Positions 41,978 through 50,072 of a stretch of DNA of 64,000 nucleotides are shown one piece after another; position 1 is the first letter of the stretch; the number at the start of each line of letters is the position of its first letter. Source of the stretch: an uncultured Brevibacillus sp. (lineage in GTDB: Bacteria > Bacillota > Bacilli > Brevibacillales > Brevibacillaceae); assembly GCF_947502445.1 (NCBI RefSeq), contig NZ_CANMZW010000023.1, forward strand, positions 28,568 through 92,567, in the 5' to 3' direction. A program made the translations under genes and the position numbers. The notes below the pieces were generated by a model. The model was given only the letters and a program-made list of their open reading frames with translations. It was not told the DNA's origin and searched no databases.

Positions 41978-43054
41978 TTATTGGATCGGCATCCAGCTTA
42001 CTTTCCAGATGCGCTTCTTGTTATGGATCATGCGGTATCCTAATTTTTTACGGTTATCTTTGAACTTGATCCAGACGATACCTTCCGTTTTATCAGTCCA
42101 CTGGTACTCCAGAGTATCCGTCTGCTCCCGGAGCATTTGCACATGTCTCATGGTGTTTTCTGCACCGATCGGATCTTTTTTCACGTCGCTTAAAAATTGT
42201 TCCAGAGTCGGCTTCTCGTATTCCTCATCCTGGATGTGCAAGGCGTATTGCATCTCGAGGTCCCCGTCTTGCTGCGCTCGTATATACATTTTCAGGATTT
42301 GTTCTATCGTCATATCGCGTAAAATCTCGTCTTTTTTCTTATCCAAGTAGCTGAAATATAGCTCCTCTTCTTCTGGCGACAGATCGAGTATCGACGGTGT
42401 GGGTTGAGATTCCGATATTTTGCTTTCCGAGACAGTTCCGTTGCTGTTCATTTTGTATAAATAAAGCTCTTTTCCCTGGGGATAAATCAACGAATACCAA
42501 AGGAGCTTTTTGTTCTCCCAGCCAATATTTACTGAAATGCCTGTGTCCCTATTTAGCAATCCTTCCTCGTCAATCATAATCATAGATTTCGGTGATGACA
42601 CATAACCCATTTTGCGGAAAAGAGAGTACTCCCAATATTCATCTGCTCCATCATCCCCGCTCCCACCGTTTTCACTTGCTACATGGTCTGGTGTCGAGAG
42701 CAGCTCTGTTACTCGGTCCTGCGGCAGATCAATGTGCAGCACGCTTTTCAACTCCTGTACTCTTTGCATAATCGCTTCGTCAGATGGAATAGCAACAGGT
42801 GGGACGGAGGTTGCCTGGCCACCACCACCGACTGCTTCGTTTTGTTTGAAAAAAGGAGCAACCCCAACAAATACCATGACAATGGCAACAGCCGCGCATA
42901 CCGTGTAGGCGAGATAGGGACGTTTCTTGTTGCGACTGGTATTCATTTTCTGGCGAATTCGCTGCTCCAGCTTCGTCGTATCTTGTATGTCACGCAGCAG
43001 CGTTTGGTCCGCTGTTTCTTTAAATTCCTCCAGCATTTTCTCCAGCTTCACCAT
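41978..43054 (-). CDS. Anti-sigma factor-like membrane protein
   Basis: 358 residues. A cytoplasmic N-terminus of about 47 residues, one transmembrane helix (YLAYTVCAAVAIVMVFVGVA, about 48-67), and a large extracytoplasmic domain rich in charged residues. The ATG overlaps the sigma gene stop by 7 bp (ATGGTGA), the usual coupling of an ECF sigma with its antagonist. The N-terminal part lacks a recognisable zinc-binding ZAS motif (no HxxxCxxC), so it is of the RsiX-like rather than RsiW-like kind. The signal sensed is unknown. Confidence 0.75.
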   Translation of the reverse strand: MVKLEKMLEEFKETADQTLLRDIQDTTKLEQRIRQKMNTSRNKKRPYLAYTVCAAVAIVMVFVGVAPFFKQNEAVGGGGQATSVPPVAIPSDEAIMQRVQELKSVLHIDLPQDRVTELLSTPDHVASENGGSGDDGADEYWEYSLFRKMGYVSSPKSMIMIDEEGLLNRDTGISVNIGWENKKLLWYSLIYPQGKELYLYKMNSNGTVSESKISESQPTPSILDLSPEEEELYFSYLDKKKDEILRDMTIEQILKMYIRAQQDGDLEMQYALHIQDEEYEKPTLEQFLSDVKKDPIGAENTMRHVQMLREQTDTLEYQWTDKTEGIVWIKFKDNRKKLGYRMIHNKKRIWKVSWMPIQ

Positions 43055-43587
43055 GCTCCCTCCTTCTCCAGCTGTTCCTTCAGTTTTTGACGAGCGCGAT
43101 GTAGCTTGGTGTATACCGCACCTGTCGAAATGCCCATAATGTCTGCTACTTCTTCAGCGGACAGCTCTTCGTAGTAGTGAAGAATAATAAGCTGCCGATA
43201 ACTGCTCGGCAATTCCATCACAATTCGCGCGAAACGAATGCGATGATCCGACTTAATCACAGCCGACTCGATGCCCTCTACGATTCCTGCATCCACTTCC
43301 GGTTTATAAAATAAATTGCGAAAAGACCAAGAACGCAGATGCTTCTTCGCTTCATTCACAGCAATTCGGTAAATCCAGGTCTGCATCGAGCTCTCCTCGC
43401 GAAAGCTGCCCAAGCCTTTGTATGCTTTCAGGAACACTTCCTGTGTAATATCTTCTGCGCTGCTCCGGTCTTTGACGATCAGATAGACGAGCCGTAAAAC
43501 CTTTTTCAGATAGGCCTGCATCACTTCTTCAAATAGCGCTTCCTTCGTTTTGTCCAACTGATTTTGTGCCAGTTCCAGCCCTCTCAC
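43048..43587 (-). CDS. ECF-type RNA polymerase sigma factor
   Basis: 179 residues. Region 2 includes VYLIVKDRSSAEDITQEVFL and SSMQTWIYRIAVNEA; region 4 includes LPSSYRQLIILHYYEELS and MGISTGAVYTKLHRARQKLKE. I chose GTG at 43587, preceded by GGAGGGG; the frame is open further upstream but runs into the fadF terminator. Inserted between fadF and the thiolase operon; nothing visible ties it to lipid metabolism. Confidence 0.88.
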   Translation of the reverse strand: MRGLELAQNQLDKTKEALFEEVMQAYLKKVLRLVYLIVKDRSSAEDITQEVFLKAYKGLGSFREESSMQTWIYRIAVNEAKKHLRSWSFRNLFYKPEVDAGIVEGIESAVIKSDHRIRFARIVMELPSSYRQLIILHYYEELSAEEVADIMGISTGAVYTKLHRARQKLKEQLEKEGAW

Positions 43588-43647
43588 TCCCCTCCATTCC
43601 TTTTGATCCAGCAGCACCGCATTTCTTACACTTTTTTGGTCAAAGAA

Positions 43648-43685
43648 AAGAAAAATCCCTACCTTTGCGAAAACGGTAGGGATTG
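43648..43685 (-). terminator. Terminator after fadF
   Basis: AATCCCTACC / GGTAGGGATT stem followed by TTTCTTTTCTT on the minus strand, beginning about 15 nt past the stop. Confidence 0.9.
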
Positions 43686-43700
43686 AGCATACATACACGA

Positions 43701-45779
43701 TTAAATCGCGTCAGCCAAAATTTCTGCCACGTCACGTGTTTTCACGTGATCTTCCTGCTCTTTGGTTTTGATTCCGTCATTCATCATCGTCAAGCAGTAT
43801 GGGCACGCACTCGCTATCGCTGTCGGATTGACCTCCAGAGCCTGCTCAGTTCGCGTCACGTTGACACGAGAGCCCTCATGCTCCTCCATCCACATAAGTC
43901 CGCCACCGGCACCACAGCACATGCTGTCACAGCCGCTGCGCTTCATTTCCACGACCTCTACCCCAGGAATTGCTTCCAGAATTACACGTGGCTTGTCGTA
44001 AATTTCGTTGTAGCGTCCGAGATAGCAGGAGTCATGATACGTAATGCGCTCCTTCACTTCCTTGTTCGGCTTCAGACGGCCTTCCTTTACCCACTGCGCC
44101 AGCAGCTCAGAGTGATGATATACCTCAGCAGTTAGCCCGAATTCCGGATACTCGTTTTTGAACGTATTGTACGCGTGCGGGTCACATGTCACGATCTTTT
44201 TAACCTCGTAGCCCTCGAACAGAGCGATATTCTCTTGCGCCAGCTGCTGGAACAAGAATTCGTTTCCGATACGTCGTGCTGTATCGCCGGAGTTCTTTTC
44301 CTCGTTGCCGAGAATGGCAAATTTGACACCTGCTTCGTGCATCAATTTGACGAAGGCTTGGGAGATTTTTTGACTGCGCAGGTCAAAAGAGCCCATGGAG
44401 CCGACCCAGAACAAATACTCGAATTCTTCTGCTTGCTTGACCGTCGGTACTTCATATTGACCGTTCAAGCCTTCAATCCATTTCGTACGGTCTTTGCGGT
44501 TAATTCCCCATGGATTGCCTTGGCGCTCGATATTGTTCAAAGCACGCTGTGCTTCTTGCGGCATGCTGCCTTCTGTCATGACCAGATAACGGCGCATGTC
44601 GATAATTTTGTCTACGTGCTCATTCATAACCGGGCATTGGTCTTCACAGTTGCGACAGGTCGTACAAGCCCACAGCTCCTGCTCGGTGATGACGTCCCCG
44701 ATCAAGTTTTTATCATAAATCGTTGCAGTCGCACCCTCGGCAGTCGCTGCTACCTCAGAGGATTGGAAAGCGATCTGGTTCGCTGTTGTTTGTGCAAAAG
44801 CAAAGCTTGGCATCCACGGCGTACGCGAGGTAACTGCTGCTCCTTTTTCTGTCAGATGATCGCGCATTTTCGTGATCAAATCCATCGGGGAAAGCATCTT
44901 TCCTGTTCCAGAAGCCGGGCACATATTCGTGCAACGACCGCACTCCACACAAGCGTACAGGTCAATCAATTGTGTTTGCGTAAAGTCCTCGATCTTGCCA
45001 ACGCCAAACACCTCTTGCGTCTCATCCTCAAAATTAATGCTGGAGAGCTTGCCTGGCGGATCGAGCTTTTTAAACCAGACGTTGACTGGAGCAAACAGCA
45101 AGTGAGCGTGCTTGGATTGCGGTACATAAACAGCGAAGCCCAAAAGAATAATCAAATGCAGCCACCAGAAAACGTAAAAGAGAGCAACAGCGGCTGACGT
45201 GCCTACTCCGAGCGCTGCGAACAGCATCGCAAATAGAGAAGAAATCGGTGCAAAACCAGAAGCTTCATGACCAAGCCAGATTTGCTCAAAAGCGAGAGAG
45301 AGAAGAACAGTCGCCATCAGGGAGGAGATGAGTAAAAGGACAATTCCTGACTTGAATCCCCGCTTCAGACGCCCCAGCTTTTCAATATAGCGGCGGTAAA
45401 ACGCATAGCCAACTGCGGCAAGAATTAAAAATGTCGTGATTTCCTGCATGACACTGAAATATTTGTGAGCGCTGCCAAATGGAAGCTCAAAGCCTTTTGA
45501 GAGTCCTTTGATGATCAGCTCGATTGCACCAAACTGCAAAAGGATAAAGCCATAAAACATGACGACGTGCATAACGCCGCTCTTTTTGTCTTTTAACAGC
45601 TTTTTGTGGAAGATGACGTTGTCCAGCATCAAATTGATACGTGCGCCAAAGTCATCCTTCACATCCGGCTTTTTCCCCAGCTTGATGAACAAGTACCGGC
45701 TGTACACAACATGTCCTGCCAAATACAGCCCGTAAGCCAGAACCAGGAAAAAAGCAATGAGATTAATTAGTGCCAACAT
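43701..45779 (-). CDS. fadF: Membrane iron-sulfur oxidoreductase FadF (CCG-domain)
   Basis: 692 residues. The N-terminal half has about five transmembrane helices (NarI-like); then two 4Fe-4S motifs, CVECGRCTNMCPASG near residue 275 and CTTCRNCEDQCPV near residue 370; then two CCG-type segments, the second intact (CDSMCCGAGGGLMW), the first lacking the Cys pair (NSGDTARRIGNE). It matches B. subtilis FadF/YwjF, thought to carry electrons from acyl-CoA dehydrogenase/ETF into the membrane quinone pool. ATG at 45779 with AGGGGGAG upstream; an ATG 18 bases earlier overlaps that site. Confidence 0.9.
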   Translation of the reverse strand: MLALINLIAFFLVLAYGLYLAGHVVYSRYLFIKLGKKPDVKDDFGARINLMLDNVIFHKKLLKDKKSGVMHVVMFYGFILLQFGAIELIIKGLSKGFELPFGSAHKYFSVMQEITTFLILAAVGYAFYRRYIEKLGRLKRGFKSGIVLLLISSLMATVLLSLAFEQIWLGHEASGFAPISSLFAMLFAALGVGTSAAVALFYVFWWLHLIILLGFAVYVPQSKHAHLLFAPVNVWFKKLDPPGKLSSINFEDETQEVFGVGKIEDFTQTQLIDLYACVECGRCTNMCPASGTGKMLSPMDLITKMRDHLTEKGAAVTSRTPWMPSFAFAQTTANQIAFQSSEVAATAEGATATIYDKNLIGDVITEQELWACTTCRNCEDQCPVMNEHVDKIIDMRRYLVMTEGSMPQEAQRALNNIERQGNPWGINRKDRTKWIEGLNGQYEVPTVKQAEEFEYLFWVGSMGSFDLRSQKISQAFVKLMHEAGVKFAILGNEEKNSGDTARRIGNEFLFQQLAQENIALFEGYEVKKIVTCDPHAYNTFKNEYPEFGLTAEVYHHSELLAQWVKEGRLKPNKEVKERITYHDSCYLGRYNEIYDKPRVILEAIPGVEVVEMKRSGCDSMCCGAGGGLMWMEEHEGSRVNVTRTEQALEVNPTAIASACPYCLTMMNDGIKTKEQEDHVKTRDVAEILADAI

Positions 45780-45818
45780 CTTTCTTCTCCCCCTCATTGC
45801 GAGTTGTCTTTAGTAGTT

Positions 45819-45861
45819 ATCTTATCAGAATCGAGGACGAAAATGAATGACTATTCAGTCT
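45819..45861 (-). promoter_or_regulatory. fadF promoter with FadR-type box
   Basis: TTCATT (45847-45842), 17-nt spacer, TAAGAT (45824-45819). The sequence TGAATGACTATTCAGTCT (45844-45861) matches the Bacillus FadR consensus TGAATGANTANTCATTCA at all but two defined positions and covers the -35. Confidence 0.7.
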
Positions 45862-45895
45862 GTAAAACCTATTTATTTGAAAAATGAAACAAAAC

Positions 45896-45909
45896 TGAAC
45901 GATCGCTCA
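45896..45909. promoter_or_regulatory. TetR-type operator upstream of fadF
   Basis: TGAACGATCGCTCA, near-palindromic, the same motif as at 37199-37212 and 41867-41880. A weaker promoter (TTGTGT-16-GATAAA) lies just upstream of it. The 296 bp between fadF and ablA contain these sites and the ablA terminator. Confidence 0.5.
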
Positions 45910-46033
45910 CTTTTATCGTAACTTGATATTATCACACAAAACTCTGATCAACCATCCTCAATCGAGAGTTGGAAAAATTCAGACAAAAATACCCCGATCG
46001 CGGCCGGGCTATGTCATGACTTTTCGTGGCGCA

Positions 46034-46066
46034 CAAAAAAACAGCCACCATATGCATGGCAGCTGC
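46034..46066 (-). terminator. Terminator after ablA
   Basis: AGCTGCCAT / ATGGTGGCT stem followed by seven T on the minus strand, 10 nt past the stop. Confidence 0.88.
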
Positions 46067-46075
46067 TTCCCAGTG

Positions 46076-47434
46076 TTATTTTCCAGATACTTCTTTTGAA
46101 GCGGTATCTGTCTGTTCCTTTTTCGATTTTTGCTCCAAACGAACGTCTGCCAAGGATTTGACCTTGGTTGCCTTGATCCGCTTGTTGCGCGGCAGATCGG
46201 TAGGCTCCAGATTGTCTGCTTCGTCCTGCATGAGAGCTGCGATACCGACTGCTTTACCTTTTGCTGCTTTACAGTATTCGCAGTTTTCTTCATCATGCTC
46301 ATGATAATGCTTCGGCTCTGGATACGAGGTGATAACACCCTCGAAGTTGCGCAGAACCACTTTATCCGACGCTTGGGAAATGATGTAGTTCGGGCTGACC
46401 GGAATTTTTCCGCCGCCGTGTGGAGCATCGACAACGAAAGTCGGTACTGCATAGCCAGAAGTATGACCGCGCAGGTGTTCCATGATTTCGATCCCTTTGC
46501 TGACTGGAGCGCGGAAGTGGCCGATCCCCTCAGACAGGTCGCATTGGTAAATGTAGTATGGACGTACACGAATTTTGACCAAATCCTGCACGAGCTTTTT
46601 CATTGTATTCGCGCAATCGTTGATACCAGCCAAAATAACAGCCTGGTTTCCGAGCGGCACACCAGCGTTTGCCAGCATTTCGCATGCTTGCTTCGCTTCT
46701 GGCGTAATTTCTTTTGGATGGTTGAAGTGTGTATTGAGCCACACTGGATGATACTTTTTCAAGATATTGCACAGGTTTTCTGTGATGCGCTGCGGGAATA
46801 CAACCGGTGCACGCGTACCGATACGGATAATTTCCACGTGCGGGATGTCACGCAGGCTGCTGATGATATATTCCAGGATGCGGTCGTTGATCAGCAGACC
46901 GTCGCCACCAGAGAGCAGAACGTCGCGTACTTCTGGTCTGCTGCGGATGTAATCGATACAAGCGTCGAGTTGTTTCTTTGGCACACCCATGCCGATCTGG
47001 CCAGAGAAACGGCGGCGTGTGCAGTAGCGGCAATACATGGAGCATTGGTTTGTCACCAGGAACAGGACACGGTCTGGATAGCGATGAGTCAGTCCAGGTA
47101 CCGGTGAATCTGTATCTTCATGCAGTGGGTCTTCCATGTCGTATTTCGTACGAACCATTTCAGAAGACAAAGGTACAGACTGCATACGAACCGGATCAGT
47201 CGGATCGTCCGGGTCCATCAGGTTAGCGTAGTAAGGCGTAATGTTCAAAGGAATGGTCTGCGTGGAAATGCGCACGCCCTCTTCCTCTTCCGGAGTCAGG
47301 TTAATTACCTGCTTCAGGTCGTCAACCGTTTTGATGGTGTGGGTCAATTGCCACATCCAGTCATTCCATTGTTCATCCGTTACATCCTTCCAAAGTTCAA
47401 CCGAGCGCCAATCACGTTTTGTTGCTACCGTCAT
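46076..47434 (-). CDS. kamA: Lysine 2,3-aminomutase
   Basis: Radical SAM, PLP-dependent conversion of L-lysine to L-beta-lysine. The cluster motif CSMYCRYC lies near residue 131, the PLP-lysine block is ISQASDKVVLRNFEG near residue 350, and C-terminal Cys residues (ENCEYCK) bind zinc. 452 residues from ATG at 47434; AGAGGAG lies 11 nt upstream. Transcribed from a sigma-54 promoter under the adjacent activator, as described for the Bacillus kam locus, where it starts lysine degradation. No beta-lysine acetyltransferase (ablB) is adjacent. Confidence 0.93.
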   Translation of the reverse strand: MTVATKRDWRSVELWKDVTDEQWNDWMWQLTHTIKTVDDLKQVINLTPEEEEGVRISTQTIPLNITPYYANLMDPDDPTDPVRMQSVPLSSEMVRTKYDMEDPLHEDTDSPVPGLTHRYPDRVLFLVTNQCSMYCRYCTRRRFSGQIGMGVPKKQLDACIDYIRSRPEVRDVLLSGGDGLLINDRILEYIISSLRDIPHVEIIRIGTRAPVVFPQRITENLCNILKKYHPVWLNTHFNHPKEITPEAKQACEMLANAGVPLGNQAVILAGINDCANTMKKLVQDLVKIRVRPYYIYQCDLSEGIGHFRAPVSKGIEIMEHLRGHTSGYAVPTFVVDAPHGGGKIPVSPNYIISQASDKVVLRNFEGVITSYPEPKHYHEHDEENCEYCKAAKGKAVGIAALMQDEADNLEPTDLPRNKRIKATKVKSLADVRLEQKSKKEQTDTASKEVSGK

Positions 47435-47493
47435 CTGCGTCACATCTCCTCTCATCAGTAGTGAAGCTCTTGCTTTTCACTCGCCAAGAAAGA

Positions 47494-47512
47494 GATGCAA
47501 GGGTCGTGCCAA
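47494..47512 (-). promoter_or_regulatory. Sigma-54 (-24/-12) promoter of kamA
   Basis: TTGGCACG-ACCC-TTGCAT (47512-47495) is an essentially perfect SigL/sigma-54 site, about 60 nt upstream of the kamA start. Confidence 0.88.
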
Positions 47513-47587
47513 CCAAATCTAAAGATTTAGAAAATAAGGAATAGAGCGTTTTGTAAGCGTATCGTCATTTTGGTCACCGAATCATTC

Positions 47588-47603
47588 TGCCGAATTTTCG
47601 GCA
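47588..47603. promoter_or_regulatory. Upstream activating palindrome for kamA
   Basis: TGCCGAATTTTCGGCA: 7-bp arms around 2 bp, located between the regulator stop and the sigma-54 promoter, about 76 bp upstream of the -24. It matches the palindrome at 49082-49097. Confidence 0.75.
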
Positions 47604-47604
47604 T

Positions 47605-49035
47605 TCAACAGGGCGGAATCATCCGCTGTGACAGCTTGTATTGCAGAGTCTGCCTCGGGATGCCGAGCAGCTTTGCGGCGCGGAGCACATTGCCATCAGT
47701 CGCTTTCATGGCGCCCTTGATCATTCGTTCCTCAAGCTCCCGCATGATATCAGGCAAGGTTCGTCCATCGCTAGCCTCAAGCAAGGCAGATAGATCCGTC
47801 ATCGGTTGATCTTCAGATGCGCCTGCCAAATTGCGATCTAATACATGTGGCGGTAAATGCTCAAGCTCGATGGTCTCTGCCTCTACCATATTCATCGCAG
47901 CTTCCACGACATGCTCCAGCTCGCGGACATTACCCGGCCAGTCGTAGCTTGCGAACAAGCGCGCTACCTCTTTGCTGGTCCCACGCACATTCATACTGAA
48001 TTGCCCGTTAAACTTCTCCAAAAAATGCCCCACTAACAGGTCGATATCTTCCTTGCGCTCTCGCAAAGGCGGCAATTCAAAGGATACGACGTTAATCCGA
48101 TAATACAGGTCAGTCCGCATCAAGCCTCGCTGAACAAGCGATTGCGGGGCTTCATTGACCGCAGCGATCACACGCACATCCACCCTCGTTGATTTGCTGC
48201 CGCCGATCCGCCTGATTTGTCCATCCTGCAATACACGCAGCAGCTTTGCCTGCAAATCCAGCGGCATACTGTTTAGCTCATCTAAAAATAAGGTGCCGCC
48301 ATCTGCCAACTCAAACAGACCCGGACGATCATCCGCTCCTGTAAAGCTCCCCTTGGTCGTACCGAACAGCAAGCTCTCCAAAAGAGAGGCGGGCAGTGCC
48401 GCACAGTTTTGCGCAATAAATGGCATCGTGCTACGTGCAGAAGCATGGTGAATCGATTGAACGAACAGCTCTTTACCTGTTCCCGTTTCCCCGTAAATAA
48501 GGACAGGAGAGGTCGTACGTGCTGCGCGACGTGCCCGTTCTTTCAGGTGCTTCATTTTTTCACTACTCGTTAAAATATCTTCAAAATGGAACGATATCTC
48601 ATCCACTGTACGCTTCGTTCGCTTTGGTTTGCTGATTTTTGCCTGCAAATCCACCAATCGCTCCGACAGCGCTTTCAGCTTACCGATATCCTTGGCTACC
48701 TCTACCGCACCAACAAGTCTCTTTCCTACGCGCACCGGGAGTGTTGTATTGATCGTCTCTACACGCATGCCCTTCCAGTTTTTGTATACCTGTGTCTGGT
48801 TGTAAATGGATTCTCCGCTTTCAATCACTCGAAGCAAGGTGCTCGATTCACGATCCAAGGAAGGAAAAACCTCCAGAAGAGGCTTTCCCAACACTTCGTC
48901 TGACGTTAATCCGTCCAGCTTGGCTGCGACATGATTGTAAAAAATCGTTATCCCGTCAGCGTCGACCACATGAATTCCTTCGTCAATGGCCCCCAGTATG
49001 GCCTGTAACATTTCAACCGTATCAGACAACGGCAT
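47605..49035 (-). CDS. kamR: Sigma-54-dependent activator of lysine aminomutase (KamR/RocR type)
   Basis: 476 residues. A PAS sensor domain (about 1-130: IDEGIHVVDADGITIFYNH), then the AAA+ domain with Walker A GETGTGKE near residue 182, sigma-54 contact loop GSFTGA (GAFTGA variant), Walker B GGTLFLDELNS and the arginine-finger region, then a Fis-type HTH (GNVLRAAKLLGIPRQTLQYK). I chose ATG at 49035; the frame extends to 49107 but would include the operator at 49082-49097. The PAS domain probably senses lysine or a degradation product (inference). Confidence 0.9.
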   Translation of the reverse strand: MPLSDTVEMLQAILGAIDEGIHVVDADGITIFYNHVAAKLDGLTSDEVLGKPLLEVFPSLDRESSTLLRVIESGESIYNQTQVYKNWKGMRVETINTTLPVRVGKRLVGAVEVAKDIGKLKALSERLVDLQAKISKPKRTKRTVDEISFHFEDILTSSEKMKHLKERARRAARTTSPVLIYGETGTGKELFVQSIHHASARSTMPFIAQNCAALPASLLESLLFGTTKGSFTGADDRPGLFELADGGTLFLDELNSMPLDLQAKLLRVLQDGQIRRIGGSKSTRVDVRVIAAVNEAPQSLVQRGLMRTDLYYRINVVSFELPPLRERKEDIDLLVGHFLEKFNGQFSMNVRGTSKEVARLFASYDWPGNVRELEHVVEAAMNMVEAETIELEHLPPHVLDRNLAGASEDQPMTDLSALLEASDGRTLPDIMRELEERMIKGAMKATDGNVLRAAKLLGIPRQTLQYKLSQRMIPPC

Positions 49036-49081
49036 CCTGGCATTCTCTCCTCTCATCCATGCTGCCAAAAAACCATCACTA

Positions 49082-49097
49082 TGCCGAATATTCGGCA
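49082..49097. promoter_or_regulatory. Second activator palindrome, at the regulator's own gene
   Basis: TGCCGAATATTCGGCA, a perfect 16-bp palindrome 47 nt upstream of the kamR start. It suggests autoregulation. Confidence 0.7.
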
Positions 49098-49124
49098 AAC
49101 TCCACAATTTTATCGAAACATCCG

Positions 49125-49517
49125 CTATCTATATCGCCCAACCTGGATTGCTAGCATAACGGAATACATTAGATGCCCCAATACCCATATCAAAAAGGCA
49201 AGCCATGTCATCGGCGTATTGCTCAGCAGACTGAACGGCAAGAAGGCAACGGCAAAGCCAAGCATCCAAAAACCAAGATATTTGAAGGCACCTGCCCCCC
49301 GATCCCGCGGATAAAAGTGCATCAGAAAAAAGGCAATGATGACACTAATCAGGAGATGAATCAACAGCTCTACAATAGATGGCAGGTTTTCCATTCCAGG
49401 TACATAGCTGACGTCGATTAGCACGGGAAACGTTTGTGTATCAAACAATCCGTCACCCAGCGCCAAGAACGCTGCCAATCCCAGACCCGCGATAAGTCCG
49501 TTTACGAGTATAAACAT
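49125..49517 (-). CDS. Small four-helix membrane protein of unknown function
   Basis: 130 residues with four hydrophobic segments (about 3-22, 45-66, 80-100 and 106-125) and a cytoplasmic PRDRGAG loop. I do not recognise the family. ATG at 49517 with GGGGGAT upstream; a GTG seven codons earlier translates the ribosome site. It lies upstream of kamR in the same direction and might be co-transcribed with it. Confidence 0.6.
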   Translation of the reverse strand: MFILVNGLIAGLGLAAFLALGDGLFDTQTFPVLIDVSYVPGMENLPSIVELLIHLLISVIIAFFLMHFYPRDRGAGAFKYLGFWMLGFAVAFLPFSLLSNTPMTWLAFLIWVLGHLMYSVMLAIQVGRYR

Positions 49518-49568
49518 CCGACAAAATCCCCCTTCCACATCCAGCCGCGAGTACTCCTATTGTACGTG

Positions 49569-49595
49569 TAAAAAACCGCCCTTGCCAAGGGCGGC
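49569..49595 (-). terminator. Terminator after ywiB
   Basis: CCGCCCTTG / CAAGGGCGG hairpin followed by TTTTTTAC on the minus strand, starting directly after the stop codon. Confidence 0.92.
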
Positions 49596-50009
49596 TTATT
49601 TTCCTAGCTCTATTCGCAGCTCATGCTCACCGGTATATTGCTCGTTCATCCATAGCTGATACGCGATTTCTATCAACACAGGCAATTCATTTTCATACTG
49701 GATACGCAGCTTGTTCGTATGCGTCTCCATGGTAAAAGGGCCATACGGACTTTGGTACATGGACTGCGTACTTGCCCCTTTTTCAAACTGCTGTCTGGTA
49801 GAAACTCCGCCCTGGCGAATCAATGTTATTGCTTTATCCGACAACTTTATCGTAGTACTGACCTCGCCTGCACCTTCCATTTGCTCCTTGTAGGTGACGT
49901 ACCAGGACGCTGCTTTTTGTACACGTTTGCCCTCGTAATGATGGGTGGATGCATCCCAGCTGCCGTCCACGAGGTGTTTGGCTGTCAGTTTGATTTGTAC
50001 ATCTTGCAT
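49596..50009 (-). CDS. ywiB: YwiB/DUF1934 family protein
   Basis: 137 residues of the DUF1934 beta-barrel (lipocalin-like) family, conserved in Firmicutes with no known biochemical role. Visible: DVQIKLTAKHLVDG at the N-terminus, SWYVTYKEQMEGAGEVSTT and the central QSPYGPFTMETHTNKL. ATG at 50009 with GGAG 6 nt upstream. Monocistronic with a strong terminator. Confidence 0.82.
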   Translation of the reverse strand: MQDVQIKLTAKHLVDGSWDASTHHYEGKRVQKAASWYVTYKEQMEGAGEVSTTIKLSDKAITLIRQGGVSTRQQFEKGASTQSMYQSPYGPFTMETHTNKLRIQYENELPVLIEIAYQLWMNEQYTGEHELRIELGK

Positions 50010-50072
50010 ATCCGTCTCCACACTCCACTTTCTGTACTACCGCTAGCAGCAATATATCCGTTCATTGTACGA

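Noticed and set aside
47552..47565. Possible CcpA cre site upstream of kamA
   Set aside because: TGTAAGCGTATCGT misses several consensus positions; chance match is likely.
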